64,000 bases of DNA, taken from NCBI RefSeq assembly GCF_000255555.1, contig NZ_AGRW01000054.1, positions 248,001 to 312,000 on the forward strand, given 5' to 3'. A program made the position numbers and the translations under genes. The notes beneath the pieces are model-generated. The model made no database searches. It was not told the DNA's origin and was given only the letters and a program-made list of their open reading frames with translations. This stretch comes from Treponema saccharophilum DSM 2985. Lineage in GTDB: Bacteria > Spirochaetota > Spirochaetia > Treponematales > Treponemataceae. Shown piece by piece: positions 1-8,348 of the stretch (its first letter is position 1; each line of letters begins with the position of its first letter).

Positions 1-17
1 GATTCTTGGAGAGATAA

Positions 18-1313
18 ATGTATAACGATGGATTTGACGATGGAAGCGGGACGAATCCTCTCGGCAGGCTGCCGCAGAATTCTTTCGCCGACGCGATGAA
101 AACTATCATGAACACCGCAAAAATCATGACGGGAAAATCCAGAGAGGAATGCGAGCAGAAGCTGTTCAAGGAATACGGGAACAGCTACGAGATAATCGGT
201 TGCAGGACGTACCTCAAGGGAGGTTTTCTTGGCATAGGGCAGCGCGAGGTTTGCGACGTGAAGTACGTGCTCAAGCCCCGTCCCCTCACGTCGAGGGAGG
301 CGTTCGAGCAGAACAAGCAGGATTTCATCAACAAAGTTTCGGGCGGAAATTCGCAGTCTTTTACGCAGCTCGCGAACATAAACAAGCAGCTTGAGGAGCT
401 GAAGGAGTCGTTCGATTCCAAGCTCAAGGATTTCGCCGTCGCGAACTCGTCGTCAGGGAAGCATCCTTCGGTGCAGAAAATCGAGGATTTGCTCGTGCAG
501 AATGAATTCACGCTGTCGTACATAAACGGAATCACGAACAGGCTTCGCGCCGAGCTTCCGATGGAGTCGCTGGACGATTTCGATTTCGTGCAGCGGACCG
601 TCGTCGACTGGATTGGAAAGTCGATTTCCATATATCCGAAGCTTCCGATGAAGCCGCCGCACGTGATTGTGCTTGTCGGGCCGACGGGCGTCGGCAAGAC
701 GACGACAATCGCGAAGCTTGCCGGCTCGATTCTCGTCGAGGCGAAGAACAAGAACCAGCCCAAGCCTTCAATCCGCATGATAACAATCGACCACACGAGG
801 GTCGGCGCGGAGGAGCAGCTCGAGCGCTTCGGCACGATAATGAGCATCCCCGTCGAGAAGGCGCAGAACGCCGCGGACGTGAAGAAAATATTCGACATGT
901 ATAAGGAAGACCTCGACGTGCTTTTCATCGACACGCCCGGATACAGCCCGAACGATTTCGCAAATATCGGCAAGATGCGCGAGATTCTCGGCATTCCCGG
1001 CATGAGCAAGGATGTCTACCTTACGATAACTGCCTCGGTCAAGGCGCGGGATTTGCTTTCTATAATCCAGGTGTACGAGCAGTTCAACTACGACTCCGTA
1101 ATCATAACGAAATGGGATGAGACGAACGCTTTCGGGAACGTGCTGAGCGTGCTTGCGGAGAAAAACAAGCCTATCGCGTATATCGCTGACGGGCAGAAAG
1201 TCCCACGCGAGATAAAGAGGGCTTCCGTCGTCGAATGCTTGAAATTCCTCAACGATTTCAAGATAGACAGGGAGCACATTGAGGAAATTTTCTCAGAGAA
1301 TAAAAACCAGTAG
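18..1313 (+). CDS. flhF: Flagellar biosynthesis GTPase FlhF
   Basis: A 431-residue SRP-type GTPase that helps specify the position and number of flagella. Residues 1-200 form the N-terminal region, with a 30-90 segment typical of FlhF followed by a linker. The G domain starts near 210: P-loop GPTGVGKTTT at 221-230, then DHTRVGAEEQL (258-268), DTPGYS (305-310) and TKWDE (364-368). The last three differ slightly from the common DTxRxGAxxQL, DTAGR and TKLD forms. The start at 18 has GGAGAG four bases upstream. flhG follows after 45 bp, as in other flagellated bacteria; flhA probably lies just left of the window (inference). Confidence 0.95.
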   Translation: MYNDGFDDGSGTNPLGRLPQNSFADAMKTIMNTAKIMTGKSREECEQKLFKEYGNSYEIIGCRTYLKGGFLGIGQREVCDVKYVLKPRPLTSREAFEQNKQDFINKVSGGNSQSFTQLANINKQLEELKESFDSKLKDFAVANSSSGKHPSVQKIEDLLVQNEFTLSYINGITNRLRAELPMESLDDFDFVQRTVVDWIGKSISIYPKLPMKPPHVIVLVGPTGVGKTTTIAKLAGSILVEAKNKNQPKPSIRMITIDHTRVGAEEQLERFGTIMSIPVEKAQNAADVKKIFDMYKEDLDVLFIDTPGYSPNDFANIGKMREILGIPGMSKDVYLTITASVKARDLLSIIQVYEQFNYDSVIITKWDETNAFGNVLSVLAEKNKPIAYIADGQKVPREIKRASVVECLKFLNDFKIDREHIEEIFSENKNQ

Positions 1314-1358
1314 TCGATAATCGAATATAAGGGAATCTAATAACATAGGATAGCAGAT

Positions 1359-2201
1359 ATGGAAGATCAGGCGCAGGAACTTCGCGAGTTGATGTCGAGC
1401 CACAAGACGAGAATCATCGCGGTAACAAGTGGAAAAGGCGGTGTCGGAAAGACGAACATCGCCATAAATATGGCGATTGGATATGCACAGCAGGGGAAGA
1501 AGGTCATCCTCATCGACGGTGACCTCGGGCTGGCGAACATAAACGTCCTCCTGAACGTCGTTCCCCAATACAATTTGATGCAGGTCGTGAACCACCAGAA
1601 GAAGATGCACGAAATCGTCACCGACACGGAGTTCGGGTTCAAGTTCATCGCGGGCGCGAACGGCTTCTCGAAGATAGCGAACCTCGACGTCGAGGAGCTC
1701 GACTATTTCGCGGACCAGTTCAGCCAGCTGAGCAACGTCGACATAATAATAATCGACACCGGCGCGGGAATCGCGAACAACGTCCTCCAGTTTGTCGCCG
1801 CCGCCGACGAGGTTTGCGTCGTGACGACGCCGGAGCCTACCGCCATAACGGATGCTTACGGAATCATAAAGATAATAACGACCGAGCATATCGACCGCGA
1901 CGTGAACATAAAGCTCATTGTCAACCGCGTTCATTCGGCGGAGGAAGGAAAGCGCGTCTCCGAGAGAATCGTGAGCATCGTCTCGCAGTTCCTCGGGTAC
2001 AAGGTCGATTACATAGGGTGCATCTACGAAGACAGCTCCGTTCAGGCGTCGGTAATCAGGCAGAAGCCTTTTATGGTCATAAACCCGACGTCCAAGCCTG
2101 CCCAGTGCATTCGCCAGATAATAGGAAGAATAGAAAAATCCGACCTCGGAAATTCCGACGGGGTGTCCTCATTCCTGAAGAAATTCCTTCGGAAAAATTA
2201 G
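1359..2201 (+). CDS. flhG: MinD-like ATPase FlhG (YlxH)
   Basis: A 280-residue ParA/MinD-type ATPase, the usual partner of FlhF in controlling flagellar number and placement. The deviant Walker A motif SGKGGVGKT is at residues 24-32, followed by the DGDLGLANINVLL stretch and a Walker B-like IIIDTGAGI segment. These identify the MinD/FlhG group rather than a plasmid ParA. It lies directly downstream of flhF in the same direction and probably shares its transcript. A separate sigma-70-type promoter follows it. The C-terminus is short and ends in a basic, hydrophobic stretch that could touch the membrane (inference). Confidence 0.93.
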   Translation: MEDQAQELRELMSSHKTRIIAVTSGKGGVGKTNIAINMAIGYAQQGKKVILIDGDLGLANINVLLNVVPQYNLMQVVNHQKKMHEIVTDTEFGFKFIAGANGFSKIANLDVEELDYFADQFSQLSNVDIIIIDTGAGIANNVLQFVAAADEVCVVTTPEPTAITDAYGIIKIITTEHIDRDVNIKLIVNRVHSAEEGKRVSERIVSIVSQFLGYKVDYIGCIYEDSSVQASVIRQKPFMVINPTSKPAQCIRQIIGRIEKSDLGNSDGVSSFLKKFLRKN

Positions 2202-2267
2202 GCGAAGGAGCGAGTTTTTGCTTTCTGCGGCTTTTTCCGTGGGGAATAGCCTTCGGAAAGTAAAAAC

Positions 2268-2296
2268 TTGACCTAACGTTTTTTTTATCTTAATCT
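2268..2296 (+). promoter_or_regulatory. Sigma-70-type promoter
   Basis: TTGACC at 2268-2273 and TAATCT at 2291-2296 are separated by 17 bases. It sits in the gap between flhG and the next gene, so the membrane-protein/sigma-28 genes can be transcribed separately from flhFG. Confidence 0.6.
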
Positions 2297-2327
2297 GAAA
2301 TGGTCGGAGTTATTTACAGGAGGGGTG

Positions 2328-3035
2328 ATGGTAAGTCCGAGATTCACGGCCGTTTTCGCGGCGATAGGTTTTTGTCTGTCTTTTTTGATCGGACTTATAT
2401 GCAGAGTAGGATTCTTCCATAGCATTATAAGGGCCTGCTTGTTTGCCCTTGTTTTCGCTGCCCTTTCAATAGTCATATCCTTGATTTTCAAGAAATTTCT
2501 TTCCGTCACGGGGGAAGGCGAGGCGAGTTCCGCTTCCTCACCGGCGGCGGGCGGAATCGTCAACATAACGGTTGATGAGGATCCGCTTCCAGACGAGTCG
2601 AACGCGCCGAAATTCTCCGTGGAGAACAACAGGAAGACGCTCGGCATAGAATCCCCGTCCGAGGCAGAGCCTGCGCCGTCGCATCCCGTCCACGCGGAGC
2701 GTGATGATTCGCCTGCGGTCGAGGAGCCTCCTGCCTTCAAGCCCGTTCCGCTCGGAGGCGTCGCCGCTTCTGATGGAAGCGCACTGTCGCAGCCGTCTGG
2801 CTCGTCCCCGCGTCAGGGCGATGTGTCCGGGGGCCTTGACGAGCTTCCCGACCTCGGCGATATAAGCGTTTCGGAGTCTGGTATGGATGACAATTCCGGG
2901 TACGGCGCTTCAGATACCTCATTTTCATCAGGAACGACCTCTTCCGGAGGAAGCCCGGCGGGAGGTTCTGGTGAGCAGGATGCGAAATTGATGGCGATGG
3001 CCATTCGGACTGCCATGTCCAACGATAACAATTAA
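2328..3035 (+). CDS. Hypothetical two-TM protein with acidic Ser/Pro-rich tail
   Basis: No family recognised. The ATG at 2328 is preferred over the in-frame GTG at 2325 because AGGAGG at 2318-2323 leaves only one base to the GTG. The 235-residue product has two hydrophobic segments (about 5-27 and 31-53) close to the N-terminus, then a long low-complexity region rich in Ser, Pro, Gly, Glu and Asp, and ends in a short helix-like stretch with NDNN. It lies between flhG and the sigma-28 gene; treponemes commonly carry an uncharacterised gene here, so a link to flagellar control is plausible but not shown. Confidence 0.8.
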   Translation: MVSPRFTAVFAAIGFCLSFLIGLICRVGFFHSIIRACLFALVFAALSIVISLIFKKFLSVTGEGEASSASSPAAGGIVNITVDEDPLPDESNAPKFSVENNRKTLGIESPSEAEPAPSHPVHAERDDSPAVEEPPAFKPVPLGGVAASDGSALSQPSGSSPRQGDVSGGLDELPDLGDISVSESGMDDNSGYGASDTSFSSGTTSSGGSPAGGSGEQDAKLMAMAIRTAMSNDNN

Positions 3036-3048
3036 AAAGGTGTGATAA

Positions 3049-3846
3049 ATGGATGTTGCAAAGCCACAGATTATAAACGATGAAGAAGAAGACGAACTTT
3101 GGAAGGAATTTTCGAAAAGCAAATCCTCGACTTTGCGAGACAAGATAATCCGTAAATACATGCCTCTTGTGAAGTATGTGGCTGGTAAAGTCTCTGTCGG
3201 GCTTCCCGCCAGCATGGAATTCGACGACCTGGTAGGGTTCGGGCAGTTTGGTCTTCTCGACGCGATAAACAAGTACGATTTGACGAAGAAGGTGAAATTC
3301 AAGACGTACGCGGTCACGAGAATCAGGGGTGCTATTTTCGATGAGATGAGGCAGCTCGATTGGGTTCCGCGCTCCGTGCGCCAGAAGACCCGCGAGATAG
3401 AGGACATCATAAGCGAGCTTGAGGCGAAACTTTCCCGTCCCGCGACGGATGCTGAAATCGCGAAGGAAATGAACATAACGGAGGAGGAATATCAGCACAC
3501 CGTGATGAAAATCAGCGGCACGAGCGTCCTTTCGCTCAACGATGTCTGGTATTCCGGGGACGACAGCGATCACGTCTCGATCGGCGACAGCATAGAGTCC
3601 CCGCAGAGCCTCAACCCGGACGTGCAGGTCGAGCGCGAGGAAATTCGCAAGGTCATAATACAGGCGATAAACGAGCTTCCCGAGAAGGAGAAGATGGTTA
3701 TCGTCCTTTATTATCATGAGGATTTGACGTTCAAGGAAATCGGGCAGGTACTCGACGTTTCCGAGTCCCGCATTTCCCAGCTTCATTCCAACGCGAATGT
3801 GCACTTGCGCGCGAAGCTGACTAATTTCAGGAAGGGAATTTTCTGA
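3049..3846 (+). CDS. whiG: RNA polymerase sigma-28 factor (FliA/WhiG family)
   Basis: A 265-residue alternative sigma factor that directs RNA polymerase to flagellar promoters. Region 2 contains KYMPLVKYVAGKV, the FDDLVGFGQFGLLDAINKYD segment and RIRGAIFDEMRQLDWVPRS, which is diagnostic for FliA/WhiG. Region 3 follows (ATDAEIAKEMNITEEEY), and region 4 ends with an HTH containing LTFKEIGQVLDVSESRISQLH. Length matches the family. The gene sits in the flhF-flhG block and precedes fapA. A candidate target is the flgF promoter at 17267-17293 in this window. fliA is an alternative name. Confidence 0.95.
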   Translation: MDVAKPQIINDEEEDELWKEFSKSKSSTLRDKIIRKYMPLVKYVAGKVSVGLPASMEFDDLVGFGQFGLLDAINKYDLTKKVKFKTYAVTRIRGAIFDEMRQLDWVPRSVRQKTREIEDIISELEAKLSRPATDAEIAKEMNITEEEYQHTVMKISGTSVLSLNDVWYSGDDSDHVSIGDSIESPQSLNPDVQVEREEIRKVIIQAINELPEKEKMVIVLYYHEDLTFKEIGQVLDVSESRISQLHSNANVHLRAKLTNFRKGIF

Positions 3847-3915
3847 TAGCCGACGGGGCTCGGGCGGTATGTTTGCCGTCTGGGGCCGTCGTTCCGGACT
3901 GTTCGAGGAGTTGGT

Positions 3916-5889
3916 ATGATAAATCTTGACACTATAAAAAAGGACATGGCGAGACAGCTTGAGATTGACAAGGGAATCCAGAGCGTCGAGGTTCGTGCCG
4001 ACACCGTTGAGGAGGCGTTGGCTGATGCGGCGGTCCAGTTCGAGACGAAGGTCGGCAACCTTGAGTACGAGATTGTCGAGAAAGGTTTCAAGGGCGTCGC
4101 TGGAATCGCGAAGAAGCCGTGGGTGCTCAAAATATATCAGAATCCCGATACGATCGTCAAAAAAGTTGCCGCCGTCGCTGGCGGGGAGGGCGGCGAGAAC
4201 GGTGCCGTCGTTCAGGAGGAGAATCTCGCGAAGGACGGAGTCTATTTCATCCATCGTTTCGCTTCGGATATATTCCTCAAGGTCGTCCTTCCCCAGAACG
4301 GAGGGGCGAGCGTGAATGCGAACGAGATTCTCAACGATTTGAAGCGCCCGGATACGCTCGATTTCGACGAGGGAGCCGTCAAGGAATTCGCGGCGGCGGG
4401 TACCGATGAGCAATACGTGAAAATCGGAAGCTACCAGCATGTTCCAGCGAACGACGCGCTTTTCGTAATCGATGTTGCCGACAACGAGATGACCGCGACC
4501 GCTACGATATCGCCGCCGTCGATGGGCGGCGCAGACATTAGCGCGGACCAGATTGAGAAAGCCGTCGAGTCGCAGGGCGTCCTTCAGGGAATCTCGCGCG
4601 AGAAAATTTCGGCGCTTGTAGATTCGCCGATATACAATGCGCCTGTCGTCGTCGCGGAGGGGCGTCCTCCCCAGAATGGAAAGGATGCTTATATAGAATA
4701 CAAATTCGAGACGGACCGCTCGAAGATAAAAGCGACGGAATCCGATACGGGTCAGATAGACTTCAAGGAGCTCAATCTCATCCAGAATGTCGTCGAGGGG
4801 ACGGTTCTTGCCGTGAAGCATCCCGCCGAGAAGGGCGTTCCGGGAAAGACGCTCATGGCGAATTATCTCGACGCTACGGATGGAAAGGACATATCGCTTC
4901 CCGTCGGAAAGAACGTCAAGGTCGGCGAGGACGGGCTTTCGATAATAGCGGCGGTGAACGGCCAGGTCGTCCTCGACAGCGGAAGGGTCTGCGTGCAGCC
5001 TGTCATGGAAGTCGCGGGCGTAAACCTCAAGACCGGCGGAAACATCAAATTCCTCGGAACGGTCATCGTCAAGGGGAACGTCGAGGACGGGTTCTCTGTC
5101 GATGCGAGCGGCAACATCGAGGTTTCCGGAAACGTCGGGAATTGCCATCTTGTTTCGGGCGGCGACATCATCGTTTCCCAGGGAATCATCGGGCGCGACG
5201 AGGGCGTCGTGGAATGCAAGGGCAGCTTGTGGGCGAAGTTCATCGAGAGCACCGAGATTAAGGTTGACAAGAACGTCATCGTGCAGGAATCAATAATGAA
5301 CAGCAAGGTTTCCGCGCAGAAAAAAATCGTCCTTACCGGAAAGAAGGCCCAGATTGCGGGCGGCGTTCTTTTTGCGACCGAGGCGATCGTCGCGAAGAAC
5401 ATCGGCGCAAGCGGCGCTGAGACTGTGCTTTCCGTCGGTGTCGACCCAAAACTCAAGCTCCGCAGCCAGGAGCTCAACGACCTGAACAACGCGAACATGA
5501 GGAAGCTCGAGGATATCGACCTCAACCTCAACAACCTCGAGCAGCAGAAGCAGATACGAAAGTCTCTTCCCAAGGACAAGGAAGCGCTTCTCAACAATCT
5601 CGTCGATGAGAAGAACAAGATTATCGAGGAAAGCCGCCTTTACAACGAGGAGCTTGCGCAGATTGCCGAGCGTAACCGCGAGCTGAAGAATGTCGGGCGC
5701 GTCTACGCTTCCGGCAATGTCTATACCGGCGTAAAGATATTCATTCGCGAGGAAAAAGACGAGGTTCGCTCCGACGTGAAGAATGTCATGTTCTATTACG
5801 ATTTGGAAAGCAGATTCGTAAAGCGCAGCAAGTATGAGCAGCCGAACCTCGACGATTTGAAGGGACCTGATGGCTATAGCTCCAATTGA
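3916..5889 (+). CDS. FapA family polymerisation-region protein (DUF342)
   Basis: A 657-residue DUF342/FapA protein. Residues 1-90 look like a Jag-N/SpoIIIJ-type module (EVRADTVEEALADAAVQF...GFKGVAGIAKKPWVL). A glycine- and valine-rich beta-helix occupies about 270-500, with repeated GNIEVSGNVG, GGDIIVSQG and GSLWAKFIES elements. A coiled coil of about 60 residues (RSQELNDLNNANMRKLEDIDL...) is followed by a final beta segment. DUF342 proteins are widespread next to sigma-28 genes in spirochetes; their biochemical role is unsettled. The gene is 69 bp after the sigma factor and overlaps the next gene by 20 bp, suggesting co-translation. Confidence 0.85.
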   Translation: MINLDTIKKDMARQLEIDKGIQSVEVRADTVEEALADAAVQFETKVGNLEYEIVEKGFKGVAGIAKKPWVLKIYQNPDTIVKKVAAVAGGEGGENGAVVQEENLAKDGVYFIHRFASDIFLKVVLPQNGGASVNANEILNDLKRPDTLDFDEGAVKEFAAAGTDEQYVKIGSYQHVPANDALFVIDVADNEMTATATISPPSMGGADISADQIEKAVESQGVLQGISREKISALVDSPIYNAPVVVAEGRPPQNGKDAYIEYKFETDRSKIKATESDTGQIDFKELNLIQNVVEGTVLAVKHPAEKGVPGKTLMANYLDATDGKDISLPVGKNVKVGEDGLSIIAAVNGQVVLDSGRVCVQPVMEVAGVNLKTGGNIKFLGTVIVKGNVEDGFSVDASGNIEVSGNVGNCHLVSGGDIIVSQGIIGRDEGVVECKGSLWAKFIESTEIKVDKNVIVQESIMNSKVSAQKKIVLTGKKAQIAGGVLFATEAIVAKNIGASGAETVLSVGVDPKLKLRSQELNDLNNANMRKLEDIDLNLNNLEQQKQIRKSLPKDKEALLNNLVDEKNKIIEESRLYNEELAQIAERNRELKNVGRVYASGNVYTGVKIFIREEKDEVRSDVKNVMFYYDLESRFVKRSKYEQPNLDDLKGPDGYSSN

Positions 5890-6217
5890 TTTGCAGACCA
5901 TCTACGCGCAGATGGGGCATCTCGCGAAAGTCGCCTCCGACCAGCAGAACGGGGAGCGCCTATCGCAGCAGCTCCAGGAAGCGAAGGTCGTGCAGCAGAA
6001 TCTTGAAAAATCGAAGACCGTCTCGAAGGCCGCCGACAACGAATCGAAAACGATGATTGTCGGCAAGGACGGAAAACGCAGGGGAGGCGACGCCCAGCCG
6101 GGCGGGGGCTCTTCCGGCAAGGACGACGGCGATTCCGGCGACGGCGAGTCGCTGGACAAGAAGGAGACCGAGATTCGCGAGACATACCTCGGAAATCACG
6201 TGAACATCGTTTCTTAG
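5870..6217 (+). CDS. Small hypothetical protein, hydrophilic
   Basis: A 115-residue protein overlapping the end of fapA by 20 bp and running in the same direction. An N-terminal helical segment (TIYAQMGHLAKVASDQQNGERL) is followed by Gln/Lys-rich heptad-like sequence, then a Gly/Asp/Ser-rich linker and a short C-terminus with ETEIRETYLGNHVNIVS. There is no signal peptide or membrane segment. No family recognised. The tight overlap argues that it is real and co-expressed with fapA. Confidence 0.7.
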   Translation: MAIAPIDLQTIYAQMGHLAKVASDQQNGERLSQQLQEAKVVQQNLEKSKTVSKAADNESKTMIVGKDGKRRGGDAQPGGGSSGKDDGDSGDGESLDKKETEIRETYLGNHVNIVS

Positions 6218-6244
6218 CGCGTTTTTCCGTTTTTGGAGATTGAG

Positions 6245-6934
6245 ATGGGATTGTTTTTGCCTGTTCTGATTTGTTTTTTCAATGTGTTCATGTGGATTGT
6301 CCTCATCAAAAAGTTCAGGAAGCTTTTTTCCACGGACGGGATAATCGCGTCCGCGCGCGAGGAGTTGAACAGGATGATAGACGACGTGAACAGGAACACC
6401 GCGAAGGACCTCAATCTGCTCGACAGCAAGATGCGCGAGGCGGAACGGCTTGTGTCGGAGGCCGAGAAGCGCATTGCCGTCCTGAATTCCGAGCTTTCCC
6501 AGAAAAGCCAGGCATCTGATTTTATGCAGGTCATACGCGGCGAGCGCGAGGAGGTTCCGGCTGCTCCTTCTCGTCGTCCTCCTGTTGAGGATGCCCGTGA
6601 GGAAAATCCTCCCGCCGATGAAACTCCAGATGTAAAGTATTTTTCTCAGGCGAGAAATCCCGTCGAGCATTACGTAAAGAATTCGGGGGAGGTTCAGCCT
6701 GCCGCGGCGCATGAGCCGCCTCTGTCCCAGCCCGCGGAAAATGCGGGGGTGCAGGCGCAGCAGGCGCGCTCCATGCCGTCCGTTTCGTTCGCGGAAACGC
6801 CAATCCGCCCGAAGGAGGCTTTTTCCGACAAAGTCCGCAACCTTTTCGCGCAGGGATTCGATGTCGAGACGATTGCGAAGGAGCTTGATTCCTCGACTAC
6901 CGAGGTTCAGCTGATAATCGACATGAATTTCTGA
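6245..6934 (+). CDS. SwrB-like single-pass membrane protein
   Basis: A 229-residue protein with one N-terminal membrane segment (about 3-20, LFLPVLICFFNVFMWIVLI). A coiled coil follows (about 40-95), then a Pro/Glu-rich linker. The C-terminal HTH-like stretch near 195-229 contains KVRNLFAQGFDVETIAKELDSST. The start is ATG 6245, not the upstream in-frame TTG, because GGAG at 6235-6238 is spaced for it. Architecture and position, a few genes after a flagellar sigma factor, parallel SwrB/YlxL downstream of sigD in Bacillus. Equivalence is inferred from architecture only. Confidence 0.7.
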   Translation: MGLFLPVLICFFNVFMWIVLIKKFRKLFSTDGIIASAREELNRMIDDVNRNTAKDLNLLDSKMREAERLVSEAEKRIAVLNSELSQKSQASDFMQVIRGEREEVPAAPSRRPPVEDAREENPPADETPDVKYFSQARNPVEHYVKNSGEVQPAAAHEPPLSQPAENAGVQAQQARSMPSVSFAETPIRPKEAFSDKVRNLFAQGFDVETIAKELDSSTTEVQLIIDMNF

Positions 6935-6962
6935 TTTTTTTTGAATAAAATCGTTTTTCCTG

Positions 6963-6991
6963 TTGACACTTTTTTCGGAAATCTATATAGT
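6963..6991 (+). promoter_or_regulatory. tRNA-Phe promoter (copy 1)
   Basis: TTGACA (6963-6968), 17-base spacer, TATAGT (6986-6991), 12 bases before the tRNA. The same promoter is present in front of the second copy at 19707. Confidence 0.8.
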
Positions 6992-7003
6992 ATCAATCAC
7001 TTC

Positions 7004-7076
7004 GCCGCTGTAGCTCAGTTGGTAGAGCAATGGACTGAAAATCCATGTGTCGTTGGTCCGATTCCAACCGGTGGCA
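7004..7076 (+). tRNA. tRNA-Phe (GAA), copy 1
   Basis: A 73-base cloverleaf with anticodon GAA in the loop CTGAAAA. The acceptor stem pairs GCCGCTG with CGGTGGC (two wobbles) and the discriminator is A; CCA is not encoded. The T loop reads TCCGATT, so position 55 is C rather than the nearly universal U. The copy at 19748-19820 is identical, including this base. Confidence 0.93.
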
Positions 7077-7080
7077 GATA

Positions 7081-7107
7081 AAAACCCTCGCATTGCGAGG
7101 GTTTTTT
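7081..7107 (+). terminator. Rho-independent terminator after tRNA-Phe
   Basis: Seven-base stem CCCTCGC/GCGAGGG with loop ATT, followed by TTTTTT. Confidence 0.85.
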
Positions 7108-7143
7108 GTTTTTCAGCTTGTGGAGCCGGGCTTTTTCGCGCGA

Positions 7144-7172
7144 TTGCCTTTTCATTACTGTGCGTCTATAAT
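7144..7172 (+). promoter_or_regulatory. Promoter of outer-membrane protein gene
   Basis: TTGCCT at 7144-7149, 17-base spacer, TATAAT at 7167-7172. This gives a leader of roughly 60 bases before the ATG at 7242. Confidence 0.6.
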
Positions 7173-7241
7173 ACATTCCATCTATTCTGGGCATGGTAGC
7201 CCTTGTTTTCAGGACAGGACAAGAATAAAAACGGAGGAATT

Positions 7242-8228
7242 ATGAAAATTTTAAAGACATTGGCGGCATCGTCCGCCGTTTTCTTCATGTCTGCGGGTGC
7301 ATTCGCTGCAGGGCTTGACTTCACTACGCTGGGGACAAAACTTGCGGAGAATCCCAATTACATAGCGGATACGATTAATCCCGGGCTTGGCGATTTTGCC
7401 GAGCAGCTTGCGATTTCCATTCCGCAGGCGGCGACGCAGCAGAACGTCTGGGCCGACGCGTATATCGGAAAGTCGTTTCCGTCTGTCCCGCCCCATTTCG
7501 GAGGCGGCGTCAACATGGCGCTCACGCATATCGACACGAGCGGCCTTGCGGAGGCGGCTTCGGCGCTCGGAATCGACAACATCGAGGACAGCTATTATTT
7601 CCCGTGCTTCACCGCGGACCTTCGCGTGGGCGGCGTCCTTCTGCCGTTCGATGTCGATATCGCGGTCATGAAAACGGGGACGATTGACACGTCTGTTTTC
7701 GGCAGCGATTTGAGCGTCGATTTCTTCACAATCGGCGCGGATGTCCGCTATGCGCTCCTCGAGGGCGGTCTTATTTTCCCGAAATTGTCTGTCGGCGCGG
7801 GGTATTTCTACAATCAGGGAACCTTCGGGGCAAGCTCCGACAACGGCTCGGCGACAATCGATTACAAGGTCCATACGCTTTACGGTCAGGTTCAGGTCTC
7901 GAAGAGCTTCCTCCTTTTTACGCCGTTCCTCGGTCTTCGCGGGCTCGTCTCAAAATACGACAACACGTATGACTGGGAATACAAGGGAAGCTATGCGAGC
8001 CAGATTAAGGCAGCTGCGAGCCTGCTCGGAAAAACAGTCGAGACTAAGGGAAGCGGTTCGTACAAGTCGGATGCGTTCGATTTTGGCGGAATCCAGCCGC
8101 AGGTTTTTGCCGGTGTCGGCGTGAATTTCCTCGTGCTTCAGGCGACTCTCTCCGTTTCGGCTGACCTCAGGAATCTTGGCGACTCGGGGCTTTGGAGCGG
8201 CGCGTTCAGCTTCAGGGCAAAACTCTGA
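7242..8228 (+). CDS. Putative outer-membrane beta-barrel protein
   Basis: A 328-residue exported protein. The start at 7242 has GGAGG at 7233-7237. A clear Sec signal peptide (residues 1-21, ending AGAFA) is followed by alternating hydrophobic/polar strands rich in Gly, Phe, Tyr and Ser, ending with SGLWSGAFSFRAKL. A terminal pattern of this kind is common in outer-membrane barrels. No lipobox. The gene has its own promoter and terminator, so it is monocistronic. No specific family is assigned; a periplasmic beta-rich protein is the main alternative. Confidence 0.7.
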   Translation: MKILKTLAASSAVFFMSAGAFAAGLDFTTLGTKLAENPNYIADTINPGLGDFAEQLAISIPQAATQQNVWADAYIGKSFPSVPPHFGGGVNMALTHIDTSGLAEAASALGIDNIEDSYYFPCFTADLRVGGVLLPFDVDIAVMKTGTIDTSVFGSDLSVDFFTIGADVRYALLEGGLIFPKLSVGAGYFYNQGTFGASSDNGSATIDYKVHTLYGQVQVSKSFLLFTPFLGLRGLVSKYDNTYDWEYKGSYASQIKAAASLLGKTVETKGSGSYKSDAFDFGGIQPQVFAGVGVNFLVLQATLSVSADLRNLGDSGLWSGAFSFRAKL

Positions 8229-8257
8229 TTCTTCCCGCGCGATATGCGGTTTGGCTT

Positions 8258-8288
8258 GATGGCGGCTTTTTTGCCGCCATTTTTTTTG
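8258..8288 (+). terminator. Rho-independent terminator after OMP gene
   Basis: ATGGCGGC/GCCGCCAT stem with a T-rich loop, then TTTTTTTT. It lies inside a longer upstream reading frame of murG and therefore rules out that upstream start. Confidence 0.8.
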
Positions 8289-8348
8289 CGTGCGCGGAAA
8301 TGCCCCGCGGAATTGAGCGAAATCTCCAAGTGTGTCATAATGACACTC

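Noticed and set aside
2737-5148. An 803-codon minus-strand frame opposite the sigma-28 and fapA genes
   Set aside because: Long antisense frames are expected in GC-rich coding sequence; the plus-strand genes have clear families.
7045-7245. A 66-codon frame beginning in tRNA-Phe
   Set aside because: It reads through the tRNA and its terminator, and an identical frame appears at the second tRNA-Phe copy. It is a shadow of the RNA gene.
8244-8348. Upstream extension of murG
   Set aside because: It contains the terminator of the preceding gene (8258-8288), and family members start near 8349.
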